From: Candidatus Rubneribacter avistercoris
GTDB taxonomy: Bacteria; Actinomycetota; Coriobacteriia; Coriobacteriales; Eggerthellaceae
Direction: 5' to 3'
NCBI GenBank assembly: GCA_019115845.1
Contig: DXCU01000023.1
Coordinates: forward strand, 1 to 52,908
DNA: 52,908 nucleotides
This document shows, in pieces, positions 9,045 to 17,270 of the stretch (the stretch's first letter is position 1; every line of letters begins with the position of its first letter). Made by a program: the position numbers and the translations under genes. The notes beneath the pieces are model-generated. The model ran no database searches. It saw nothing but the letters and a program-made list of their open reading frames with translations, and was not told the DNA's origin.

Positions 9045-10364
9045 ATGAGCATGACGCCCAAAGCAGCAACCTACGCGCTGTACGCGCTCGCAGTGATCCT
9101 TCTGGGAGCGCTGGCCGGCGCGTTTTGCTGGGTGTTCTTCTTTTTGATGGACAATGGGATAGAGCTTCTCTGGGACGCATTGCCAAGCGCCATTGCGCCG
9201 GGCGCGTGGTGGTGGCCGCTGCCGATGTGCCTTGTCGGCGGCCTGGCAGTCGGACTTTTCCGGAAAAGGTGGCCGGGGCAGCCACGCGAGATGAACGAGG
9301 TCATGACCGAGGTGAAGGCAACGGGCCGCTACGAGTACCGCACCGTTTTCGTCGGCTTTTCCGGAGCGCTCCTGCCGCTTTTGTTCGGCGCGAGCATCGG
9401 CCCCGAAGCGGGGCTTACCGGTGTCATCGCCGGAGCGTGCACGTGGGTGGGCGACCGACTCAAATTCCTGGGACGCGAGTTCAGGGAGCTTGCGTCGGTC
9501 GGCATCGCCGCCGTCGCGGGCGCCATGTTCTCCGCACCCCTGTACGGGCTGGCCGTGCCCGTGTTCGGGGACGGCGAGGCGCGTGAGAGCATGGCCGACG
9601 CCAAGGTGCTCATCCCCAAACCGGCCAAGATCGCCGTCTACATTGTCGCCATCGCCTCCGCCCTTGCGGCCATGATGGGCTTGGGCGCGCTTTTCGGAGG
9701 CATGGGAGGCCTCCCGCGCTTCACCGACCTGAACGCCGGCACGCGCGAATGGCTCCTGCTCGCTCCCCTCGCGCTCGCCGGAGCCGTCGTCGGCTGGACA
9801 AGCCACGCAGCGGGCGCGCTCGCCCGCGCATGCGCCCGCGCCATGGGAGAGCGCCCCGTCGCCAAGGCGCTTGTCGCAGGAGCTATCCTCGGCACGGCAG
9901 GTTGCCTCCTTCCCTACACGATGTTCGCAGGCGAGACGCAGGCAGTGCAGCTTGAGATCGCGTGGACGGAAATCGGCGCGGCAGCCCTCATCGCCACCGC
10001 CCTCGTCAAACCTTTCATCCTCCAATTCTGCCTCAATTTGGGCTGGCGCGGCGGCAAGTTCTTCCCGATGGTGTTCAGCGGCATCGCGCTCGGCTACGGC
10101 CTGGCCTCCCTCACCGGCGCAGACCCCGTGTTCTGCCTGTGCGTCTGCACGGCGGGCGCGCTCGGTGCCATGATGCGCCAACCCTTGATGGCGGCGTTGC
10201 TGCTGTTCCTGTGTTTCCCCGCGCAGGGCGTCATCGCCATGCTCGCGGCGGCGGTCGTGGGATCGCTCATCCCCGTGCCGAAAGCTTGGCTCCCCGAAAC
10301 CCCCCATGCCGCCGCAGCAGCCGCGGCTTCGGAAACCCCCGGCAAGCCCGCACCTCGAAACTAA
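9045..10364 (+). CDS. ClC-family chloride channel/transporter
   Basis: Integral membrane protein of 439 residues with about ten hydrophobic segments. Family motifs are a filter/gate segment GASIGPEAGLTG near residues 105-120 (the ClC GxEGP-type loop, with a Glu in the gating position) and GGKFFPMVFSG in the C-terminal half (the GxFxP loop). It probably moves chloride or another halide. No CBS domains follow, and the tail is Ala-rich. The frame is open further upstream, but the ATG at 9045 has a GGAG ribosome-binding sequence 5 bp before it, while the earlier ATG at 8958 gives an unlikely polar extension. It ends 19 bp before the MATE gene, so the two may be co-transcribed. Confidence 0.87.
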   Translation: MSMTPKAATYALYALAVILLGALAGAFCWVFFFLMDNGIELLWDALPSAIAPGAWWWPLPMCLVGGLAVGLFRKRWPGQPREMNEVMTEVKATGRYEYRTVFVGFSGALLPLLFGASIGPEAGLTGVIAGACTWVGDRLKFLGREFRELASVGIAAVAGAMFSAPLYGLAVPVFGDGEARESMADAKVLIPKPAKIAVYIVAIASALAAMMGLGALFGGMGGLPRFTDLNAGTREWLLLAPLALAGAVVGWTSHAAGALARACARAMGERPVAKALVAGAILGTAGCLLPYTMFAGETQAVQLEIAWTEIGAAALIATALVKPFILQFCLNLGWRGGKFFPMVFSGIALGYGLASLTGADPVFCLCVCTAGALGAMMRQPLMAALLLFLCFPAQGVIAMLAAAVVGSLIPVPKAWLPETPHAAAAAAASETPGKPAPRN

Positions 10365-10383
10365 GACGCAAGCGACCAACCCC

Positions 10384-11703
10384 ATGACCGCACCCTCCAC
10401 CCTCAAACAACTCCTCGCGCTGGCTGTCCCCACATTCGGCCAGCTCATCGCAGAACCCGTGTTCGTGCTCATCGACACGGCCATCGTTGGGCATGTCAGC
10501 GACGCGGCGCTGGCGGGACTTTCGCTGGGCTCCACCGTCATCCTCACCGCCGTGGGACTGTGCATCTTCTTGGCCTACTCGACCACCTCCCAAGTCGCGC
10601 ACCTGCTCGGCGCGGGCAGAAGGCGGGAGGGCCTGCAGGCCGGCATGGACGGCTTGTGGCTGTCCGCCGCCATCGGCGCGGTGCTGGCCGCAGCGCTGCT
10701 CATCTTCGCCGGCCCCCTTTGCGAGGCGCTCGGCGGGCGCGGAGACGACGCGCGCCTCGGCGCCGTTTACGTCCAGACGGTGGCGCTCGGCGTGCCCGGC
10801 ATGCTGCTCGTCTACGCGGCCAACGGCATCTTCCGCGGACTCCAGAACGTGCGCATCACCCTGGTCGCGGCGGCATGCGGCGCGGCGCTCAACACGGCTC
10901 TCGACATCCTGTTCGTCATCGGGTTCGGATGGGGGATCGCCGGATCGGGCATAGCCACGTGCATCGCCCAATGGTTCATGGCCGCGTTCCTGGTGATCCC
11001 GGCCGTGCGCTGGGCCGTATCCGGCGGGGCCGGCCTGCGCCCGCGCGCGGCAGGCGTTGCGTCGGCGGGCGGCGACGGGCTGCCCCTGTTCCTGCGCACG
11101 CTGGCGCTTCGCGCGGGGCTGGTGGCCACCGTCATGGCCGCGGCCTCCCTGGGAACCGACGTGCTCGCAGGATACCAGGTGGTCAACGCCACCTGGAACT
11201 TCGCGCTGAACGTGCTGGACTCCGTGGCCATCGCGGGCCAGACGCTCGCGGGGGCGCGTTTGGGCGCGAAGGACCACGCAGGAGCGCGCGCCCTCGTGCG
11301 CGAGACGGCGCGCGCGGGGCTTTTGGCCGGAGCGGCGGTGGGCGCGGCGTTCGCGCTTGCGGGGCTTGCGGCCCCGGGCCTGTTCTCCCCGAGCCAAAAC
11401 GTCCGCGAAATCGCCACCGTGGGCATGGTCGTCGTTGGCGTCGGTTTGCCCCTGCAAGGCTGGATGTGGGCGCTCGACGGCATTCTCATCGGCGCGGGAG
11501 ATTTCCGCTACCTCGCGCTCACCTGCGCCCTTGCCTCCGCCGCGCACATCGCAACCCTGTGCGCCCTCGTGTTTGCCGCGCCGCTTCTGCCCAGCGGCCT
11601 CGTGCGCGTCGCCCTTCTGTGGACCGCGTTCGACATCGTGCTCATGGGCGGACGCGCCCTGGCGAACGGGCTGCGCATCCGAAGCGACCGATGGATGCGC
11701 TAG
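10384..11703 (+). CDS. MATE-family multidrug/metabolite efflux transporter (DinF-like)
   Basis: A 439-residue, roughly 12-segment membrane protein. The first segment LALAVPTFGQLIAEPVFVLID and the following AIVGHVSDAALAGLSLG are typical of the MATE fold, and the second half repeats the pattern (DVLAGYQVVNATWNFALNVLD). Members of this family exchange sodium ions or protons for cationic drugs or metabolites; the substrate cannot be read from sequence. The ATG at 10384 was chosen because the first membrane helix starts shortly after it; upstream in-frame codons overlap the previous gene. Only 19 bp separate it from the channel gene. Confidence 0.9.
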   Translation: MTAPSTLKQLLALAVPTFGQLIAEPVFVLIDTAIVGHVSDAALAGLSLGSTVILTAVGLCIFLAYSTTSQVAHLLGAGRRREGLQAGMDGLWLSAAIGAVLAAALLIFAGPLCEALGGRGDDARLGAVYVQTVALGVPGMLLVYAANGIFRGLQNVRITLVAAACGAALNTALDILFVIGFGWGIAGSGIATCIAQWFMAAFLVIPAVRWAVSGGAGLRPRAAGVASAGGDGLPLFLRTLALRAGLVATVMAAASLGTDVLAGYQVVNATWNFALNVLDSVAIAGQTLAGARLGAKDHAGARALVRETARAGLLAGAAVGAAFALAGLAAPGLFSPSQNVREIATVGMVVVGVGLPLQGWMWALDGILIGAGDFRYLALTCALASAAHIATLCALVFAAPLLPSGLVRVALLWTAFDIVLMGGRALANGLRIRSDRWMR

Positions 11704-11760
11704 CGGCCATGCGGCCCCGGCCCCGCCTTGGCCGTGCCTCCTCCCGCAGCCGCCGCGTCG

Positions 11761-11769
11761 TGGTAGAAT
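11761..11769 (+). promoter_or_regulatory. Extended -10 promoter of the deformylase-like gene
   Basis: TGGTAGAAT has the same TGnTAGAAT form as the tracrRNA and rrf2 promoters. It lies 49 bp before the start codon. No clear -35 is seen. Confidence 0.5.
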
Positions 11770-11817
11770 TCACCGAAAGCCCTAGACAAAGCAAATCCCG
11801 TCCCGAAAGGATGCCCC

Positions 11818-12237
11818 ATGATCAAGGACCTGGTGAACGACGAAGCCGTCCTCTCGCAACCCTGCGAGGAGGCCACGGCCGACGACGCGCAGGTGGCGCA
11901 GGATCTCCTCGACACGCTGACCTCGCTCGACGACGCGGCGTGCCTGGCCGCCAATCAGATAGGCCACACGAAATGCATCGCCGCCTACCTGGATGACGCC
12001 GATCAGCCGCACGTCATGTTCAACCCCAAGCTGCTTCGGGCGCTGGGTCCCTACAAGGCCGTCGAAGGGTGCCTTACCCGGGAGACCGAATCGAAGGTGA
12101 CGCGGTTCGAGCGCATCAAGGTTTCGTTCCAGGAGCTGAAAGACGGCGCGCTCGTCGAGAGCTCGGCCGACCTCACCGGCTGGACGGCCGAGCTTGTCCA
12201 GCACATGATCGACCACTGCAAGGGCAAGCTGGTCTAG
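11818..12237 (+). CDS. Peptide deformylase-like protein lacking the catalytic Glu
   Basis: The 139-residue product resembles short peptide deformylases, metalloenzymes that remove the N-formyl group from new proteins. Visible motifs are CLAANQIG (residues 42-49, the GxGxAAxQ loop), EGCLTRE with metal ligand Cys85 (84-89), and QHMIDHC (128-134) in place of the HExxH motif. The two His ligands (129 and 133) are kept, but the catalytic Glu is Met130; the codons CAC ATG ATC GAC CAC are clear. Either it is a catalytically different relative or another residue takes the role. A GAAAGGA ribosome-binding sequence stands 6 bp before the ATG. A canonical deformylase may be elsewhere in the genome. Confidence 0.8.
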   Translation: MIKDLVNDEAVLSQPCEEATADDAQVAQDLLDTLTSLDDAACLAANQIGHTKCIAAYLDDADQPHVMFNPKLLRALGPYKAVEGCLTRETESKVTRFERIKVSFQELKDGALVESSADLTGWTAELVQHMIDHCKGKLV

Positions 12238-12272
12238 GCCGCGCCCTCTCGCCCCTTCACGCACAGCTGCCT

Positions 12273-12809
12273 ATGAGAGCGTTCATCGCTTTGGACCTGG
12301 ACCCCGCGTTCGTCTCGGACGTCGCGGCGCTTGCACGTCGGCTGGAGCCGACGATGAAGGGGCGCTTCCTGGCGCGCGAAACCTACCATCTCACGCTCGC
12401 CTTCCTCGGCGAGATCGATGAGCGCGAGGTCGCTGACGCCGCCTGGGCGGTGGACGAAGCGTGCCGGCGCGCACGCCCCGTCGCGCTGGTAAGCGAGGGC
12501 TTGGGGAAGTTCGGACGCGCCGGCGATGCCACGCTATGGCTCGGCATCGCGCCCGATTCCGCGCTCTCCAACCTGGCGGACGACCTGCGCGCCCATCTTG
12601 CCGCGCGCGGCGTGCCCTTCGACGCCAAGCCCTTCCGGCCCCACATCACGCTCGCGCGCCGCGTCCGCATCCCCGCCGCGCCCCTGCCCGCGCTCGCGTT
12701 TCCGCAAAACGGCACGGCGCCTTCGGTCACGCTGTTCAAAAGCACGCTCGACCGCGCCGGCGCCGTCTACAAGCCGCTGCACTCAGCGCCGCTCCCCACC
12801 CGGCGCTAA
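12273..12809 (+). CDS. thpR: RNA 2',3'-cyclic phosphodiesterase (LigT/ThpR family)
   Basis: A 178-residue protein of the 2H phosphoesterase superfamily, which opens 2',3'-cyclic phosphates at RNA ends. Both signature tetrads are present: HLTL at residues 39-42 (ETYHLTLAFLG) and HITL at 124-127 (FRPHITLARR). The N-terminus MRAFIALDLD is characteristic of ThpR. The ATG at 12273 is 35 bp after the deformylase-like stop; the open frame extends upstream, but only this start gives the family's N-terminus. It is probably co-transcribed with the preceding gene. Confidence 0.9.
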   Translation: MRAFIALDLDPAFVSDVAALARRLEPTMKGRFLARETYHLTLAFLGEIDEREVADAAWAVDEACRRARPVALVSEGLGKFGRAGDATLWLGIAPDSALSNLADDLRAHLAARGVPFDAKPFRPHITLARRVRIPAAPLPALAFPQNGTAPSVTLFKSTLDRAGAVYKPLHSAPLPTRR

Positions 12810-12946
12810 GCCGCGCGCCGCCAATCCCCCGCAGCTCGTGCAGAAAACCGAGAATCGCATCCCAAATGCCCCCGTCGGGGGTTCCGGAGCCGTATACTGA
12901 TGCTTTCCCGGCGCAGCCGGGCAACAGGCGAGACGAAAGGTGCACC

Positions 12947-14371
12947 ATGGGCGGATTCTTCGGAGCTGCATCCCACCGCGATGTAGTGCTGGACGTGTTC
13001 TTCGGCGTGGACTACCACTCCCATCTGGGAACAAGGCGCGCGGGCATGATCTTTCGCGACGGCGACGGGGGCTTTCAGCGCGAGATCCACTCCATCGAGA
13101 ACACCCCGTTCCGCACGCGCTTCGAAGATGACCTGCCGGACTTCCACGGATGCTCCGGCATCGGGTGCATAAGCGACACCGACCCCCAGCCGCTTCTGGT
13201 GCGCTCGCACCTGGGAACGTTCGGCCTGACCACCGTAGGCGCCATCAACAACGCCGAACAGCTGGTGGAATCGTATTTCGCCGACGGCGGCCGGCAGCTC
13301 ATGGCCATGGGATCGGGCGCGGTGAACACCACGGAGCTGGTGGCCGCGCTCATCAACCAGAAAGACGACCTCGTCTCAGGCATCAAGCACGCGCAGGAAG
13401 CCGTCGAAGGATCCCTCACGCTGCTCCTCATGACCGATGCGGGATCCATCTACGCGGCCCGCGACAACATGGGGCGCCTGCCCGTGCTCATCGGCAAAAA
13501 CGACGAGGGCTTCTGCATCTCCTTCGAGTCGTTCGCCTACCACAAGCTGGGCTACGATGACGAGTACGAGCTGGGGCCCGGCGAGATCGTCCTCGTGGAC
13601 GCCGACGGTTATCGCACCGTCTCCCCCGCCGGCGACCAGATGAAGATATGCGCGTTTCTGTGGGTGTACTACGGCTACCCCAACTCCAACTACGAAGGCG
13701 TCAACGTCGAAATGATGCGCTACCGTAACGGCGCCGTCATGGCGCGCGACGAAAAAGCGCGCGGCGCCTTGCCGGATGTGGACTACGTGGCCGGCGTGCC
13801 GGACTCCGGCGTTCCCCACGCCATCGGCTACGCCACAGAGAGCTGCGCCACATTCGCCCGCCCGTTCATCAAATACACCCCCACCTGGGCGCGCTCGTTC
13901 ATGCCCAGCAACCAGGACGTGCGCAACCACGTGGCCAAGATGAAGCAGATACATATCCCCGAACTCATCAACGGCAAAAAGCTGCTGTTCGTGGACGATT
14001 CCATCGTGCGCGGCACGCAGCTGCGCGAGACGGTGGACTTCCTGTACGGCGCCGGCGCCAAGGAAGTGCATATGCGCTCGGCGTGCCCGCCCATCATGTT
14101 CAGCTGCAAGTACCTGAGCTTCTCGCGCGGCAAATCCGACATGGACCTGATCGCGCGCCGCGTGGTGCAGGAGCTTGAAGGCGACGAGGGGCAGCGGCAC
14201 TTGGAAGAGTACGCCGACAGCTCCACCGAGCGCGGAACGTGCATGCTGCGCTCCATCTGCGAGCAGATGGGCTTCGACTCCCTGGGGTACCAGTCGCTCG
14301 ACGGCATGCTGGAGGCCATCGGCATCGACCGCGAGAAGGTGTGCACCTACTGCTGGAACGGCAGGGAGTAG
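12947..14371 (+). CDS. Amidophosphoribosyltransferase-like protein without the N-terminal Cys
   Basis: A 474-residue PurF relative. The C-terminal half has the phosphoribosyltransferase PRPP loop (LLFVDDSIVRGTQ, about residues 345-357) and the GAKEVHMRSACPP segment seen in glutamine-PRPP amidotransferases. The N-terminal Ntn-type glutaminase domain is recognisable (FFGVDYHSHLGTRRAG), but the protein starts MGGFFG rather than with Met-Cys, so the Cys1 nucleophile is missing. It could use free ammonia or have another role. The start at 12947 is supported by GAAAGG 6 bp upstream, and an upstream TATACT (12893-12898) may be the -10. An open frame continues upstream, but it is antisense-like and has no homology. 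Confidence 0.85.
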   Translation: MGGFFGAASHRDVVLDVFFGVDYHSHLGTRRAGMIFRDGDGGFQREIHSIENTPFRTRFEDDLPDFHGCSGIGCISDTDPQPLLVRSHLGTFGLTTVGAINNAEQLVESYFADGGRQLMAMGSGAVNTTELVAALINQKDDLVSGIKHAQEAVEGSLTLLLMTDAGSIYAARDNMGRLPVLIGKNDEGFCISFESFAYHKLGYDDEYELGPGEIVLVDADGYRTVSPAGDQMKICAFLWVYYGYPNSNYEGVNVEMMRYRNGAVMARDEKARGALPDVDYVAGVPDSGVPHAIGYATESCATFARPFIKYTPTWARSFMPSNQDVRNHVAKMKQIHIPELINGKKLLFVDDSIVRGTQLRETVDFLYGAGAKEVHMRSACPPIMFSCKYLSFSRGKSDMDLIARRVVQELEGDEGQRHLEEYADSSTERGTCMLRSICEQMGFDSLGYQSLDGMLEAIGIDREKVCTYCWNGRE

Positions 14372-14446
14372 CGGAGGCCTTTCCACGCGCAATCGGGTTC
14401 CAGACGGCGGCCCGAAGCCCCTTTTCGGCGAAGTTTCCAAAAACCT

Positions 14447-14478
14447 CTCTAGCTGTCCCATTTGTGGGACAGCTAGAG
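14447..14478. terminator. Perfect 14-bp inverted repeat after the PurF-like gene
   Basis: Arms 14447-14460 (CTCTAGCTGTCCCA) and 14465-14478 are exactly complementary with a TTTG loop. It lies 76 bp after the PurF-like stop and 59 bp before the next start. No T-run follows on the plus strand; on the minus strand it is followed by GGTTTTT. It could be a terminator, or an operator for the small gene downstream. Confidence 0.55.
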
Positions 14479-14536
14479 CGGGCGCATCGGTTAGACTGCG
14501 CAGCAGAACGCAGACGAGCCGACGCAAGGAGGCGCC

Positions 14537-14887
14537 ATGGAAGCCGCAGCCATCCCAACAAAGCACGACGACAGACGGACCGCCCGCCCTCTCTCCGCCA
14601 GCAACGAGACTCCGAAGATCCGCGTCATCCCCGGGGGCCAAGCGGCGGACCGAACGCCTCCCCGCCATGCCCGCGCGCCCATGAACTGCGCGGGCGCGCC
14701 CATTTGCGCGCCCGCACCCACACCCGCGCCCACCGCACCGCGAGCCGTCAGCCTCCTTGCACGGGCGAGCAACGTCTTTGCACGGGCGCAGGGGGTCGGC
14801 TTCGGCCTCACGCGCCGCGAGCGCGCGCTCGCGGCGGCGGCGGGAACGGTCTTCCTCCTCATGGCGCTGGCCGCGGCGATCCTCTGA
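14537..14887 (+). CDS. Small single-span membrane protein of unknown function
   Basis: A 116-residue product I do not recognise. The first about 75 residues are polar and rich in Ala, Pro and Arg, apparently unstructured. The C-terminus has one hydrophobic helix (AAAAGTVFLLMALAAAIL) that ends the protein, with a basic LTRRER just before it, so the bulk probably faces the cytoplasm (tail-anchor-like). A strong GGAGG ribosome-binding sequence 4-5 bp before the ATG argues that it is a real gene. It follows a perfect 14-bp inverted repeat. The antisense frame is longer but has no recognisable domain. Confidence 0.6.
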   Translation: MEAAAIPTKHDDRRTARPLSASNETPKIRVIPGGQAADRTPPRHARAPMNCAGAPICAPAPTPAPTAPRAVSLLARASNVFARAQGVGFGLTRRERALAAAAGTVFLLMALAAAIL

Positions 14888-15006
14888 CGACAGGCGCGGT
14901 GCCGGGTGCTGCGCGGCAATCCGCCCGGCGCGCGCCGCACATCGGATGCGACCTCGGACGCACTGCGCGCCGGGCACGGCCCCGGGCACCGCGCCGACCC
15001 CTTCCC

Positions 15007-15987
15007 CTACTCGTACGCGTCCAAGATGGCCCGCAAATAGCGGCGGTACGACTCCGCAAGCGAGGCGGGTCCTTCTATGAGCACCCGCCCTCCGAACTGG
15101 GACACCCACCCGAAGAACGCGGGGCTTTCGACCACGGGCACGTAGACCCGCGCCTTCCCGTCGCCCGTCGGCACCGACTCAACGCCCCTCCCGAAGCGGT
15201 CGATCACGCCGTCCATGGCCTGCCGCTCCACCAGCAGCGTCGCCAAAACGGACTCGCCGCCGTACATGCCGAACGCGCGCTCCACCAGCTCGCCAACGTC
15301 GAACGACGCGATGCGGGCGTTGCGGCACGCCGCCTCGTCGGTCACCTTGAGCGCCGCCATCCTGTCCACGCGGTACGCAGGGAAGCCGTCGTGCTTTTCG
15401 TTGTACGCCACCAGGTAGTAATAGCCGTCGGAATACACCAGCTCAACCGGCGTTTCCACATAGCGTTCGCCACCTCGGCGCATGACCTTGCGCTTGGCCT
15501 CGTCGTAGCGGTAATAGCGGAAGGACACCTTGCGATGGCGGGCCATGGCCTCTTGAATGGCATCGACGTTGGGCAAAACGGACTCGCTCTGCAGCTTCAC
15601 GCGTCCCGCCACGTGCAGCCGCTTGTCCAAAAGCTCGCGCTGCCCGGCGGACGCCAAGCGCCTTACGCCCTGCGACAGGCTATCGCTCATGCTCTGAGTC
15701 AGAAAGCGCGACCCCTGCACCGCATCCACCAGCAACCGCAGCTCCGCCAACGTGAAATCCCTGTTCAAAAGCGCGTACTGGACCGGCTTCGCACGCAAGG
15801 CCCCCACATCCAGCCCAAACGACCGCAGCGCCTCCAGATCGCGATACACCGCCTTCCGCTCCGCCGGGCAACCCGCCTCCTCCAAGCGCCCGAGGATCTG
15901 CGGCATCGTCAGCCCGCGCTCGGAATCGGTCTCCTCCCGCAGAATGCGCGCGAGGTGCAAAAGCCTCAGCCTTTGGTTGACGGCCAT
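15007..15987 (-). CDS. WYL-domain transcriptional regulator
   Basis: A 326-residue regulator with an N-terminal winged helix (NQRLRLLHLARILRE, then the recognition region ERKAVYRDLEAL near residues 43-55) and a central to C-terminal WYL domain (VELVYSDGYYYLVAYNEKH, then the YRVDRM motif). WYL proteins bind ligands such as nucleotides or single-stranded nucleic acid; targets here are unknown. It lies between a high-GC intergenic space on its downstream side and the ddh terminator on its upstream side, and has no obvious operon partner. Confidence 0.88.
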   Translation of the reverse strand: MAVNQRLRLLHLARILREETDSERGLTMPQILGRLEEAGCPAERKAVYRDLEALRSFGLDVGALRAKPVQYALLNRDFTLAELRLLVDAVQGSRFLTQSMSDSLSQGVRRLASAGQRELLDKRLHVAGRVKLQSESVLPNVDAIQEAMARHRKVSFRYYRYDEAKRKVMRRGGERYVETPVELVYSDGYYYLVAYNEKHDGFPAYRVDRMAALKVTDEAACRNARIASFDVGELVERAFGMYGGESVLATLLVERQAMDGVIDRFGRGVESVPTGDGKARVYVPVVESPAFFGWVSQFGGRVLIEGPASLAESYRRYLRAILDAYE

Positions 15988-16002
15988 ACAATCCCTCTCA
16001 TG

Positions 16003-16046
16003 AAAAAACCGACGGGCCCCGTTGCGTCCGCAGCAGGGCCCGTCGG
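16003..16046 (-). terminator. Intrinsic terminator of ddh
   Basis: CCGACGGGCCC (16009-16019) and GGGCCCGTCGG (16036-16046) form an 11-bp stem. Read on the minus strand it is followed by TTTTTT (16008-16003), 12 bp after the ddh stop. Confidence 0.88.
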
Positions 16047-16058
16047 CGCGTCGAGCGC

Positions 16059-17048
16059 TTACAGCATGCTCGCGCGCAGCTCCTCGCCGCTCATCGACGA
16101 CAGGTAGGCCGGTGCGATATCGAACATGGTCTTGCAGCCCGTCTGCCCCTCAAGGGCAAGGCGGTGCGCCGCGCGGGCGCACGCCACCAGGACGCTGCCG
16201 GTGAACTCGGGGTTCGAATCCAGCGTCAGCGAGAACTCCACCACATGGCGGTTCTCGCCATCGCGCCCGGTCTTGCCGGAGCGGATGACCGATCCGCCGT
16301 GCGGGATGCCGGCATGGTCGCGGTCAAGCTCCTCCTGCGTAACGAACGTCACCGTGGTGTCGTAGTCGGCGAAGTAGTTCGGCATCTCCACGATGGCGCG
16401 CTCGATGGCGGCCCTGTCGGCGCCCTCCTTGGCCACCACGTAGCACTCGCGCGTGTGCTTCTGACGCGTGGTCAGCTCGGGCGTCTCGCCAGCGCGCACG
16501 GCTTCAAGGGCGGCGGGCACCGGCACCGTGTACTGGCGCGCGTCGGCCACGCCCTCGACGCGGCGGATGGCGTCGCTGTGGCCTTGGGAAACGCCCCGGC
16601 CCCAGAACGTGTAATCGGCGCCGTCGGGCAGGATGCTCGTGGCGTACAGACGCGCGAGCGAGAACATGCCCGGATCCCACCCGGCCGAGATGACGGCCAC
16701 CTTGCCGCCCTCGCGAGCCGCCGCGTCCACGTTCGCGAAATGCTCGGGGATCTTCGCATGCGTGTCGAACGAGTCCACCACGTTGAACAAAGACGCGCAC
16801 GCCGGCGTCTGCTCGGGCAGGTCGCTTGCGCTGCCGCCGCAGAGCACCAGCACGTCGATGTCGCCCGCATGCGCCGCAAGGTCGTCCGCAGAATGCACCG
16901 CCACGCCCTCGGTGAGCGGCCTTACGCTGGAAGGATCGCGGCGCGTGAACACCGCCGCCAGCTCCATGTCGTCGTTCTGACGGCAGGACAGCTCCACTCC
17001 CCTGCCCAGGTTGCCGTATCCCAAAATGCCGATGCGCGTTTTCGCCAT
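16059..17048 (-). CDS. ddh: meso-Diaminopimelate D-dehydrogenase
   Basis: NADP-dependent enzyme that makes meso-diaminopimelate from tetrahydrodipicolinate in one step for lysine and peptidoglycan synthesis. The 329-residue product has an N-terminal Rossmann motif (IGILGYGNLGRGVE), the family segments LCGGSASDLPEQTP and VVDSFDTHAKIPEHF, and the characteristic SAGWDPGMFSLAR and FWGRGVSQGHSDAIR. Start at 17048 is set by AAGGAGCGAAAC directly before the ATG; the frame is open further upstream without a ribosome-binding sequence. It is monocistronic, with a clear terminator. Confidence 0.93.
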   Translation of the reverse strand: MAKTRIGILGYGNLGRGVELSCRQNDDMELAAVFTRRDPSSVRPLTEGVAVHSADDLAAHAGDIDVLVLCGGSASDLPEQTPACASLFNVVDSFDTHAKIPEHFANVDAAAREGGKVAVISAGWDPGMFSLARLYATSILPDGADYTFWGRGVSQGHSDAIRRVEGVADARQYTVPVPAALEAVRAGETPELTTRQKHTRECYVVAKEGADRAAIERAIVEMPNYFADYDTTVTFVTQEELDRDHAGIPHGGSVIRSGKTGRDGENRHVVEFSLTLDSNPEFTGSVLVACARAAHRLALEGQTGCKTMFDIAPAYLSSMSGEELRASML

Positions 17049-17230
17049 GTTTCGCTCCTTGCCGACGCGTCCGTTTTTGTCCCGACGATCATCCATGAAC
17101 GCCGCCCTCCCCGTCAACGCGCGCAAGCCGACTCCAAGAAAGCCCCATTCCAGCGAAACGAATTGGAAACGTGAGAAGCGGCCCCTTCGAACTTGCCCTC
17201 AAGCGTCGCGGGAGCGGCGCGTCGGCTCCG

Positions 17231-17263
17231 AACGCGAAGGACCCGCGCGGGGCCCTTCGCGTT
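17231..17263. terminator. Terminator downstream of the formate dehydrogenase operon
   Basis: AACGCGAAGG (17231-17240) pairs with CCTTCGCGTT (17254-17263). It lies 7 bp past the fdhA stop. The T-run is better on the plus strand (GTTTCTC), so on the minus strand it may act mostly through the GC-rich stem. Confidence 0.6.
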
Positions 17264-17270
17264 TCTCAAA

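Noticed and set aside
8952..10565. 537-residue minus-strand ORF over the ClC-type gene
   Set aside because: A shadow of high-GC coding sequence: rich in Arg, Gly and His, with no domain, and fully overlapped by a convincing membrane protein gene on the plus strand.
13376..15109. 577-residue minus-strand ORF over the PurF-like and small membrane protein genes
   Set aside because: Antisense shadow with no recognisable motif; the plus-strand genes have ribosome-binding sites and, for the PurF-like gene, family motifs.
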